DNA of 10,953 nt from Pseudomonadota bacterium (lineage in GTDB: Bacteria; Bdellovibrionota; Bdellovibrionia; Bdellovibrionales; JAEYZS01): positions 1-10,953 of the forward strand of contig JAEYZS010000057.1 in assembly GCA_023427925.1 (NCBI GenBank), read 5' to 3'. Of this stretch, positions 1-6,566 are shown piece after piece (positions within the stretch are counted from its first letter, which is position 1; each line of letters opens with the position of its first letter). The position numbers were made by a program, and so were the translations under genes. Below the pieces are notes generated by a model. It saw nothing but the letters and a program-made list of their open reading frames with translations, did not search any database and was not told where the DNA came from.

Positions 1-480
1 CCGCATGTCTTTGGACATCCGTTACATATTCCACATGTACTTGAAGAGTGGTTTGCCGGAAAAATTCTTCCAATTCCTGGAATTACTGATCCAAGCGTGA
101 TCGAAGAAGTTCTTTTGATGCTGGTATCGGTTTCTGTGGCGGGTGCAATGGCAACTCTGGCATATATCTTTTATGTAAGAGACCCAGCCAAGCCACAAAT
201 GATTGTTACAAAAATTAAAAAACTACATGAAGTTGTTTATAACAAATACTACGTGGACGAAATTTACCAAAAATTTATTTTAAATCCTTTGGTTTCGTTT
301 TCCAGAGCGCTGTGGCTTTATATGGATGTCGAATTTATTGATAAAGCGACATACAAGGTTTCAGGCTTTGTACAGGACTCAGCCGAAGGGCTTAAGTCTT
401 TACAAAATGGAAACATGCAGAGATATGCACTTTATATTGTGATCGGATTCATTGCGATGATTTCGGTTATATTGTTGTAA
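1..480 (+). CDS. nuoL: NADH-quinone oxidoreductase subunit L (NuoL), C-terminal part, 5' end outside window
   Basis: This is the last 159 residues of the antiporter-like, proton-translocating membrane subunit at the distal end of Complex I. The reading frame is open from base 1. A GTG at 97 lies inside the gene and is not the start. Visible are a membrane segment at about residues 37-59, then a charged amphipathic stretch with the motif NKYYVDEIYQ, which matches the start of the long lateral helix that NuoL lays along the membrane arm. The final hydrophobic segment (141-159), preceded by NMQRYALY, fits the last transmembrane helix of the family. The gene heads an nuoL-nuoM-nuoN order, as in most bacterial nuo operons. 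Eighty-nine bases separate it from nuoM, a wide gap compared with the 8 bases between nuoM and nuoN. The identification rests on these family features and on the neighbours; the ion-channel core lies upstream of the window. Confidence 0.93.
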   Translation, partial: PHVFGHPLHIPHVLEEWFAGKILPIPGITDPSVIEEVLLMLVSVSVAGAMATLAYIFYVRDPAKPQMIVTKIKKLHEVVYNKYYVDEIYQKFILNPLVSFSRALWLYMDVEFIDKATYKVSGFVQDSAEGLKSLQNGNMQRYALYIVIGFIAMISVILL

Positions 481-569
481 TCGGAACGAAGAAGTTTGTA
501 ACCGTAATGGTAAGTTAAAGTAAAGAGTTGTCGACAAATTGAATATCGACGAGTTCTGAGAGGTAAGAA

Positions 570-2123
570 ATGTTTTTGAGTTTATTAATTGCACTACCGG
601 TGTTGTTTGCGCTGATTGTTTTGCTCTTGCCGGAAAATAAAACGAGAATAGTCTCTGTCTTTTTGGGAGTTTTGCAATTCTTAGTTAGCTTAAATTTATT
701 ATTTGGTTTTGATAAAAACACGCCAGCCCTACAATTTGTAGAAAAGTATCCCTGGGTAGAAAGTTTTGGAATAAACTATTTTGTGGGCGTCGATGGTATT
801 TCTTTATGGCTTATCATGATGACTGCGTTTTTCTTGCCCGTGGTGATTCTGGGAAGCTGGAACGCTATTGAATCCAGAGTAAAAATGTTCCACGTTAATC
901 TATTTGTATTACAAGCATGTATGTTTGGAACATTCGTGGCGATTGATAGCATTCTGTTCTACATTTTCTTTGAAGCATCGTTAATCCCAATGTACTTGAT
1001 GATTGGAGTATGGGGCGGAACAAGAAGAATATACGCAACAATGAAGTTTTTTATATATACGATGGCAGGATCCTTGTTGATGCTAGTTGCGATCATCTCG
1101 ATGATGATTATGACAGAAGCTCAATTAGGATTTATGAGTGCATCCCTTCTGGATTTCTATAGATTAGAGATTCCTTTTGTGGCGAATGAATTTTTAAATA
1201 GCCAAACTCTGATGTTCTTGGCGTTTTCAATTGCCTTTGCAATTAAAGTCCCAATGTTCCCCGTTCATACTTGGTTACCTGATGCGCACGTCGAAGCTCC
1301 GACCCCTGGCTCTGTGGTTCTTGCTGCAATTATGCTTAAGATGGGTACATATGGATTCTTAAGATTTGTTCTTCCAATGTTTCCAGAGGCTTCTCAGTAT
1401 TGGGGCTGGGTGTTTATGCTACTCGGAGTAATTGGAATAATTTATGGAGCCTTAGTGGCTATGGTTCAGCCCGACATTAAAAAGCTTGTGGCCTACTCAT
1501 CGGTTTCGCATATGGGGTACGTCGTACTTGGCTTGTTCGCATTAAACAGTTACGGCACAACTGGCGCTCTCTATCAAATGTTAAACCACGGTGTGAGTAC
1601 AGGAGCGCTGTTCTTGTTGGTTGGAATGATTTACGAAAGAACTCATTCTCGTGAAATGAAACAGTATGGCGGGCTGGCTTCGGTCATGCCGATTTACACA
1701 ATTGCATTTATTATTGTAACAATGTCGAGCATTGGAGTTCCAGGGACCAATGGATTTGTGGGCGAATTTTTTATTTTGATGGGTGGCTTTATCGCAAACA
1801 AAACTATGGGTGTGTTGGCAGTGACAGGTGTAGTCCTGGGTGCTGCGTATATGTTATGGATGGTAAAGAAAGTATTCTTTGGAGCAAAAGGTGAGCTTGT
1901 TAAAGGAACTACAGAAGAAACATCAAACCCAGTTCTTAAAGATTTATCTTTGAGAGAGCTTGTTGTACTTGCTCCTTTGATCGTTTTGATTCTCTGGATG
2001 GGTGTTCTTCCAAACCACTTCCTGAAGTATTCAAAATCCAGCATTGAATTTTTAATGGATAATAAATCAGATTATAGACTTTATGTTCAGGGCGAAGAAC
2101 AAGCCGTGACAATGAAAGAGTAG
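570..2123 (+). CDS. nuoM: NADH-quinone oxidoreductase subunit M (NuoM)
   Basis: A 517-residue inner-membrane subunit of Complex I, one of the three antiporter-like proton channels of the membrane arm. The length is normal for the family (E. coli about 509). The protein is almost entirely hydrophobic helices. The expected channel residues are in place: Glu135 in FFEASLIPMYLMIG (TM5), Lys226 in the broken TM7 before PMFPVHTWLPDAHVEAPT, Lys257 in LKMGTYG (TM8) and Glu399 in NGFVGEF (TM12). They align by offset with E. coli E144, K234, K265 and E407. The ATG start at 570 has a ribosome site GAGAGG at 558-563. The stop TAG at 2121-2123 is followed after 8 bases by nuoN, so the two are co-transcribed. 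No frameshift or missing residue is seen. Confidence 0.97.
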   Translation: MFLSLLIALPVLFALIVLLLPENKTRIVSVFLGVLQFLVSLNLLFGFDKNTPALQFVEKYPWVESFGINYFVGVDGISLWLIMMTAFFLPVVILGSWNAIESRVKMFHVNLFVLQACMFGTFVAIDSILFYIFFEASLIPMYLMIGVWGGTRRIYATMKFFIYTMAGSLLMLVAIISMMIMTEAQLGFMSASLLDFYRLEIPFVANEFLNSQTLMFLAFSIAFAIKVPMFPVHTWLPDAHVEAPTPGSVVLAAIMLKMGTYGFLRFVLPMFPEASQYWGWVFMLLGVIGIIYGALVAMVQPDIKKLVAYSSVSHMGYVVLGLFALNSYGTTGALYQMLNHGVSTGALFLLVGMIYERTHSREMKQYGGLASVMPIYTIAFIIVTMSSIGVPGTNGFVGEFFILMGGFIANKTMGVLAVTGVVLGAAYMLWMVKKVFFGAKGELVKGTTEETSNPVLKDLSLRELVVLAPLIVLILWMGVLPNHFLKYSKSSIEFLMDNKSDYRLYVQGEEQAVTMKE

Positions 2124-2131
2124 GATAAAGT

Positions 2132-3586
2132 ATGAGTGTTTACATACAAGATTTAAGCCTGACAATTCCTTTGGTTATTCTGTTTGTAATGAGCATGTTG
2201 CCTGTTGCGGTAAAAGTTGCTGGTGGCAACGAAGAACCAAGACCTGTCCTTACATTTGTATTTGGGGTTGCGGCACTCGCGTTGACAGGAGTTGCAATAT
2301 CTTTAAGAGCAACGAACGAATTTTCCTTAGCGTTTCAAAATACAATTGTTTACAGCCCGTTGATCAAACTTACGACGACGCTACTGATTGTATCAACATT
2401 ATTCACAACACTGATGGCCTACAGACACCCGGCTATCCCTAGAAATCAGTATTCAGAGCATATGTTCTTACTTCTTAATACTCTCTTGGGAATGTTTGTT
2501 TTAGTTTACTCTCACGATTTGATTCTAACATTCGTGGGAATCGAGCTATTGTCCCTTCCTCTCTATGTGCTCATTGGTATCGGCGGCAATTCGTTTGTAC
2601 CAAAGGAATCATCTTTTAAGTATTTTATCTTAGGCAGTTTCGCCTCGGCATTTTTACTGTTTGGTGCGGCCTTTATTTACGGGGCAACTCAAACTACAGA
2701 AATTTCAACAATTCTCGATCGAGCAGAAGGCGCAAACCAAGTCTATTTGACTTTGGGTGTGATGATCTTTTTGATTGGCTTGTTCTTTAAAGTTGCTCTT
2801 GTTCCTTTTCATGCATGGTTGCCGGATGTTTATCAAGGAGCGCCAACCCCGATTACATCTTTTATGGCATCTTCGGTAAAGATTGCGATTTTTGTTTTCC
2901 TGTTGAGCTTTGTTCCAGTGATTCGCTTAGTAGAATCGAAAACTGTTGTCTACATGCTCCAATGGGTTGCGATATTAACAATGTTTTTTGGAAACTTGAT
3001 CGCTCTTAAACAAACGAATTTTAAGCGAATGATTGCTTATTCAAGTATTGCGCACTCGGGATATTTATTCTTGGGAATTATTGCTGCCATCCTCGGATCT
3101 GAGGTCGCAGCGGTTCAGGGGATTATGTATTACTTGTTAACCTACCTCTTTATGACAATAGGCGTGTTTGCAGTCATTTGTATGTATGAAAAAACTCAAG
3201 ACACAGAAATCACTCTTGATAGCTTAAAAGGCTTGGCGAAATCTAATCCATGGTTAGCAGCGGGCTTAGCTGCACTCTTGTTGAGTCTTGCCGGGATTCC
3301 TCCATTCGGCGGGTTCTTTGCGAAAGTATTCCTGTTTACAAGTGCACTTGAAGCTGAACAATTTTGGTTAGTGGTTTGGGCAGTAGTAAGCTCAGTAATT
3401 GGGGTTTACTACTATCTAAAGCCTGTCGTCTTTATGTATATGAAAGAAAAAGAAACTGCGGGAGAGTTCATACAAAATGAAAGCCCGGGCTCACTTGCCA
3501 CCCTTATTGTCTCTGTAGCTATGGTCATCCTGCTTGGCCTGTTAGCTCAACCATTCCTTACTAAGATCCTCAATACAGGAATCTAA
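2132..3586 (+). CDS. nuoN: NADH-quinone oxidoreductase subunit N (NuoN)
   Basis: A 484-residue antiporter-like proton-channel subunit of Complex I, of normal length (E. coli about 485). Key residues seen: Glu138 in FVGIELLSLPLYVLIG (TM5), Lys220 in FFKVALVPFHAWLPDVYQGA (TM7), Lys250 (TM8) and Lys398 in GGFFAKVF (TM12). NuoN characteristically has lysine at this last position where NuoL and NuoM differ, and this separates it from NuoM. The ATG at 2132 lies just after the nuoM stop; its ribosome site (AGGA, 2122-2125) overlaps that stop, which suggests coupled translation. It is the last gene of the nuo run. A stem-loop begins 8 bases after its stop, and the next gene on the same strand starts 188 bases away. 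Confidence 0.97.
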   Translation: MSVYIQDLSLTIPLVILFVMSMLPVAVKVAGGNEEPRPVLTFVFGVAALALTGVAISLRATNEFSLAFQNTIVYSPLIKLTTTLLIVSTLFTTLMAYRHPAIPRNQYSEHMFLLLNTLLGMFVLVYSHDLILTFVGIELLSLPLYVLIGIGGNSFVPKESSFKYFILGSFASAFLLFGAAFIYGATQTTEISTILDRAEGANQVYLTLGVMIFLIGLFFKVALVPFHAWLPDVYQGAPTPITSFMASSVKIAIFVFLLSFVPVIRLVESKTVVYMLQWVAILTMFFGNLIALKQTNFKRMIAYSSIAHSGYLFLGIIAAILGSEVAAVQGIMYYLLTYLFMTIGVFAVICMYEKTQDTEITLDSLKGLAKSNPWLAAGLAALLLSLAGIPPFGGFFAKVFLFTSALEAEQFWLVVWAVVSSVIGVYYYLKPVVFMYMKEKETAGEFIQNESPGSLATLIVSVAMVILLGLLAQPFLTKILNTGI

Positions 3587-3593
3587 GTTTACC

Positions 3594-3640
3594 TAAACCT
3601 CTAAAACCCTTAGTCTTTTCTGGACCAAGGGAGAGGTTTA
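3594..3640 (+). terminator. Long stem-loop at the 3' end of the nuo operon, no U-run
   Basis: Outer arms TAAACCTCT (3594-3602) and AGAGGTTTA (3632-3640) pair perfectly over 9 bp. After a four-A bulge (3603-3606), CCCTT (3607-3611) pairs with AAGGG (3627-3631). GTC/GAC (3613-3615 and 3623-3625) closes a 7-base loop. It starts 8 bases after the nuoN stop, where an operon terminator or an exonuclease-blocking 3' hairpin is expected. No T-run follows, so it does not match a classical Rho-independent terminator. It could protect the nuo mRNA end, act with Rho, or belong to the leader of the next operon. The fold is seen; the role is inferred. Confidence 0.5.
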
Positions 3641-3680
3641 TCGCTCGACCACTGTCTAAAAAACAGGAAATCTTTTCATA

Positions 3681-3741
3681 TTGTTAAGTTTTATAGTAAA
3701 AAACACGAATATAGTGTTACTAATGATTAGAAAGTTAACAA
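3681..3741 (+). promoter_or_regulatory. AT-rich promoter/operator region with nested palindromes
   Basis: Upstream of the lipoprotein gene are AACAC-N7-GTGTT (3702-3718), then the perfect dyad CTAAT-G-ATTAG (3720-3730). Both are enclosed by TTGTTAA (3681-3687) and its reverse complement TTAACAA (3735-3741). Two TATAGT hexamers (3692-3697 and 3710-3715) resemble a -10 box. The second overlaps the first dyad, so a bound protein could block transcription. No good -35 box lies at the right distance. A 15-20 bp palindrome is typical for TetR-family operators, and a TetR gene lies in the operon downstream, so autoregulation is plausible. AT-rich DNA produces short dyads by chance, so confidence is low. 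Confidence 0.35.
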
Positions 3742-3774
3742 AAAGCCCTAAGTGGGGCAGAAAGGAGAGATGGA

Positions 3775-4458
3775 ATGAAAACGGGAGTATTACTTTTATT
3801 GGTTATGGGTTTAGCAATGATGAGCAGTGCGTGCTCATTTAGTACTGTAGGTTCAGATCAAGTAACATCAGAAGTCATCTACCAATACTACAGTGTAAAC
3901 TACTCAGCAGACGTAAATAAAACGAGCACAGACGCACAGTTTAATGTGAACAGCTCCTATGGCGATTACGTAGAATTGCTGTATCCAAGTTATGTACTGG
4001 TAAACAATACTCCGATGAATCATAGCTCGTTCTTGGGATCACGTTATGACAGAGATTTTTTCGGATATACTCAAAATGTAGAGTTTAAGTATGTAGACAG
4101 AGATGGAAATGTTTGGATTAATAAAGCCGCGATATATCCTGTAAGTATAAAAACTTATAATGCCCATCTCAACCTGGGGAGTCCCTATCAAATTACAGTC
4201 GACGCATCCAATTTGCGATCTGGAGAAGCACTCGATGCCAATCTTTGCCAATATGAAGAAAGTGGAAATGTGTGTGCTAATGCAAGAAGCTCTGGGACAA
4301 CTCTTAAATTTGCAGTTTCAGAAATAGCGAAATTAAAAGCAGGAGTATCGACAAAACTCAAAGTCACGAGAACTTACCGATCAAAAGCCCACGGTGGGAA
4401 GGGTGGCACAGTGATTTCAACTTATACCTCTTCGTCCGTATATGTACAAATACACTGA
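3775..4458 (+). CDS. Secreted lipoprotein of unknown function
   Basis: A 227-residue protein that I do not recognise. Residues 1-20 form a lipoprotein signal peptide: a Lys near the start, a hydrophobic core (VLLLLVMGLAMM), then SSAC with Cys20 as the lipidated residue. The -3 residue is Ser rather than the usual Leu, so the lipobox is loose but acceptable. Ser21 at +2 would favour outer-membrane sorting in enteric-type Lol systems. The mature part is rich in Tyr, Ser, Thr and Val and looks beta-rich. It has two cysteines, Cys158 and Cys167, nine residues apart, that could form a disulfide. The start at 3775 is fixed by a strong ribosome site (AAGGAG, 3762-3767). The nearby ATG at 3770 stops after two codons. 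It is the first gene of a four-gene run with a mini-lipoprotein, a TetR regulator and an ABC1 kinase. No enzymatic motif is visible; a structural, binding or adhesive role cannot be chosen from sequence. Confidence 0.85.
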   Translation: MKTGVLLLLVMGLAMMSSACSFSTVGSDQVTSEVIYQYYSVNYSADVNKTSTDAQFNVNSSYGDYVELLYPSYVLVNNTPMNHSSFLGSRYDRDFFGYTQNVEFKYVDRDGNVWINKAAIYPVSIKTYNAHLNLGSPYQITVDASNLRSGEALDANLCQYEESGNVCANARSSGTTLKFAVSEIAKLKAGVSTKLKVTRTYRSKAHGGKGGTVISTYTSSSVYVQIH

Positions 4459-4465
4459 GCAAAAA

Positions 4466-4561
4466 ATGAAATATATAGTAGCATTTATTTTACTACTCAC
4501 TTCGGGCTGCGCAATCGGCCCACTGGTGCTTCTGGGATTAAGCGTGGGATATAAATTTTAA
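4466..4561 (+). CDS. 31-residue mini-lipoprotein
   Basis: A very short frame, easily missed, that reads MKYIVAFILLLTSGCA and then a mature tail ending GLSVGYKF before TAA. It has the full layout of a lipoprotein precursor: Lys2, a hydrophobic core at 4-11, and lipobox TSGC with Cys15. Ala16 at +2 favours the outer membrane by enteric rules. After cleavage only about 17 mostly hydrophobic residues remain. It starts 7 bases after the preceding lipoprotein stop and ends 11 bases before the TetR start, filling the gap exactly. The ribosome site is weak (TGAG, 4456-4459, overlapping the upstream stop), so translation may be coupled to the gene before it. Its size is that of entericidin-type small lipoproteins, but I see no sequence similarity to them. 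A signal-like peptide could in theory arise by chance; the position and lipobox argue that it is real. Confidence 0.7.
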   Translation: MKYIVAFILLLTSGCAIGPLVLLGLSVGYKF

Positions 4562-4572
4562 TAAGGAAGAAA

Positions 4573-5322
4573 ATGAAAATCTCAAAAGTGCAAAAAGAAA
4601 AAAATAGAAAGAAAATGATCGAAGTTGCCGTAGAGGCAATGGGTAAAGACGGCATCAGCAAAACTACGATGAAAGAAATCTCCCAAAAAGCAGGGTTTAG
4701 CGAGCCGGTGATTTACAAATACTTTCCTACAAAAGAACACCTGTTGTTTGCCTATTTTGAAGAATCATTCCTTGATGTCAAAAAAGAATTAGAAGAAAAT
4801 CCAATATTTCAAGAGATGTCCTTCCCAGAGCAATTACAAATGATAATGGATTCAACAATTCAATATCACTCTGCCAACCGAAATTTCGTAAGAGAAGCAT
4901 TCAATAATATATATACTTACAACCTTTCTATAACAATTGGAGAGCTTGAAAAGCACAAGGCGATATTTTTAGATTTCATAAACAACCTCTTACAAATTGC
5001 AATTGAATCGGGTGAGCTTGAAGATATCCCTTACAAAGAACTAATAATAAAGTCTCTTTGGGACTATCATATATTTGTGGTTTCCTATTGGACTCGCGAT
5101 AACAGCGAAGATTACGAAAAAACGACACAACTTGTTGATAAGTCTATGGCGTTATTGCAGGCGTTTTTGACTTCAAAGGTTTTAGATAAAAGTATGGACT
5201 TAATAAATTTCTTTTTACGACAGCACGTTTTTGAAAGTCTTGAAAAGCTTGCAGATGTAAACTTAGGAATTGATTTTAAAAAGAAGAAGCGGTCCTTGTT
5301 TGAGGGAAGAAAAAAGAAATGA
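4573..5322 (+). CDS. TetR/AcrR-family transcriptional regulator
   Basis: A 249-residue one-component regulator. The N-terminal DNA-binding domain covers about residues 10-56, with the signature helix-turn-helix TTMKEISQKAGFSEPVIYKY (31-50) followed by FPTKEHLLFAYFEE. The rest is the helical dimerisation and ligand-binding half, too variable to predict the ligand. At 249 residues it is longer than the usual 190-220. The extra length includes a strongly basic C-terminus (KKKKRSLFEGRKKK) that is unusual for the family. The ribosome site AAGGA (4563-4567) is well placed. The stop overlaps the next start (ATGA, 5319-5322), so it is translationally coupled to the ABC1 kinase. Regulators of this type usually repress their own operon; the palindromes at 3681-3741 are candidate targets. 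The family assignment is firm; the target and ligand are unknown. Confidence 0.93.
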   Translation: MKISKVQKEKNRKKMIEVAVEAMGKDGISKTTMKEISQKAGFSEPVIYKYFPTKEHLLFAYFEESFLDVKKELEENPIFQEMSFPEQLQMIMDSTIQYHSANRNFVREAFNNIYTYNLSITIGELEKHKAIFLDFINNLLQIAIESGELEDIPYKELIIKSLWDYHIFVVSYWTRDNSEDYEKTTQLVDKSMALLQAFLTSKVLDKSMDLINFFLRQHVFESLEKLADVNLGIDFKKKKRSLFEGRKKK

Positions 5323-6566
5323 GTGAAAACCAAATCCCTACATCTAGAATCAAAAGAGGGCTCATAGCCGGACGTACGGCGACCATGATGGCGATTACAA
5401 AGTTAACAAAGCTTACTAAAGAGCAAAATCTTCAGCAGCAAGCCATAGCAAAAGTTCTCTTTCAGGGATTGTCTCAACTCAGAGGAACGGCTCTCAAATT
5501 TGCACAAATTCTGTCAAGTGAAGATGACCTGCTGCCAGAAGCATATATAAAAGAGCTTCGTAAAGCTCAGTACAAAGTTCCACCCTTAAATAAAGCGCTT
5601 ACTTTTAAGATTTTAAATCAAGAATTTAAACAAAATCCACTTGAGCTATTTGACGTATTCGAAATGGAAGCGTTTGCGGGGGCCAGCCTCGGCCAAGTCC
5701 ATAAAGCAAGAAAAGATCAAAAAGACCTCGCAGTTAAAATTCAATATCCTGGAATTTCATCAACAATAAAAAATGATCTCGCAATTATGCGCAAGATTAT
5801 CAGCGTACTTCCACACCATCTTTTGCTATCAAGGAGTTTGGATGAGCTTTCTGAAAGAATTTATGAAGAAACGGACTATTTAAAAGAGGCACAAGAAACA
5901 AAGTGGTTCAATGAAAGATTCAATAGCTCAGACGTTTCTATCCCAAATGTCCTTGAGGATTTAACTACATCAAAGGTTTTAACCACAACAATGATCAAGG
6001 GAAAACATTTAGACGATTGGCTACAAGATATTCCTCCACAACAAGCCAAAAACAAAGCCTGTGGAGTTTTGTATAAATTCTTCTTTGATTCTCTTTTTAC
6101 ACATTCAAAGATTCATGCTGACCCACATTTAGGAAATTTCTTGTTTCGCGAAGATGGATCCATCGGCGTAGTTGATTTTGGCAGTATCAAAGCCGTACCT
6201 ACGCCAGCTCTCAATTTATACAAGGAGCTATGGAAGGCGGTGAACACTAAAAATTATGATGGACTGGTTGATCTTTATCGAGACCTTGGTGCTCAGATTG
6301 AAAAAGAAGACGAAGAGAGGTTTCTGAAAGTTTGCGTAATTCCATATTGCGAGTGGCTGTCTTTTTTCTTAGATCAAGAGTGTGACTTTGAAAATATGTC
6401 GCAACAAATATCCTTGGGTAAGGCGATATTACTTAAAAACGTTTATGAAAAAACACTTCAGAACTTTTCTACCGACTTCGTTTTGGTTCACAGAACATTT
6501 TATGGATTACTAAGAGCGTTTGAAAAAATTGGCGGAATCGTTAAGCTAGAGGTCGTACTTTCTTAA
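5319..6566 (+). CDS. ABC1/COQ8/UbiB-family atypical kinase
   Basis: A 415-residue protein of the UbiB/COQ8/AarF protein-kinase-like family, whose members support ubiquinone synthesis and lipid homeostasis, probably through ATPase activity. Seen in order: an N-terminal motif RGTALKFAQILSSEDD (55-70), the KxGQ region typical of COQ8; an Ala-rich nucleotide loop GASLGQVHKA (121-130); the ATP-binding Lys140 in LAVKIQYPG; an ExD motif at Glu184-Asp186; the catalytic loop HADPHLGN (266-273) with Asp268 and Asn273; and the metal-binding DFG (287-289). The motif spacing and words such as IQYPG resemble eukaryotic COQ8 more than E. coli UbiB. The C-terminal membrane helices of the longer UbiB (546 residues) are absent. 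The Gly of KxGQ is Ala here. The gene is coupled to the TetR gene by a 4-base overlap, with GAGGGA at 5302-5307 as a distant ribosome site, and its end overlaps the convergent patatin gene by 21 bp. The substrate cannot be told; a direct quinone role is not certain. Confidence 0.92.
   Translation: MSENQIPTSRIKRGLIAGRTATMMAITKLTKLTKEQNLQQQAIAKVLFQGLSQLRGTALKFAQILSSEDDLLPEAYIKELRKAQYKVPPLNKALTFKILNQEFKQNPLELFDVFEMEAFAGASLGQVHKARKDQKDLAVKIQYPGISSTIKNDLAIMRKIISVLPHHLLLSRSLDELSERIYEETDYLKEAQETKWFNERFNSSDVSIPNVLEDLTTSKVLTTTMIKGKHLDDWLQDIPPQQAKNKACGVLYKFFFDSLFTHSKIHADPHLGNFLFREDGSIGVVDFGSIKAVPTPALNLYKELWKAVNTKNYDGLVDLYRDLGAQIEKEDEERFLKVCVIPYCEWLSFFLDQECDFENMSQQISLGKAILLKNVYEKTLQNFSTDFVLVHRTFYGLLRAFEKIGGIVKLEVVLS

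Noticed and set aside
97..99. GTG as a possible start of a 127-residue gene
   Set aside because: The frame continues upstream to base 1 with NuoL-like sequence, so the GTG is an internal valine codon.
1694..2044. Minus-strand frame of 116 codons inside nuoM
   Set aside because: It is antisense to conserved membrane helices and channel residues, and has no independent support.
3745..3758. GCCC-N6-GGGC hairpin just before the lipoprotein ribosome site
   Set aside because: Only 4 bp with a small loop; too weak to call a riboswitch or terminator, although it could slightly affect translation.
3770..3778. ATG directly after the strong ribosome site
   Set aside because: The frame is ATG GAA TGA, stopping after two codons; the lipoprotein ATG at 3775 is the real start.
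3723..3842. ATG-started frame overlapping the lipoprotein start (begins MIRKLTKSPKWGRKERW)
   Set aside because: It has no ribosome site, lies out of frame inside the lipoprotein gene, and encodes no recognisable pattern; it is read through by chance.
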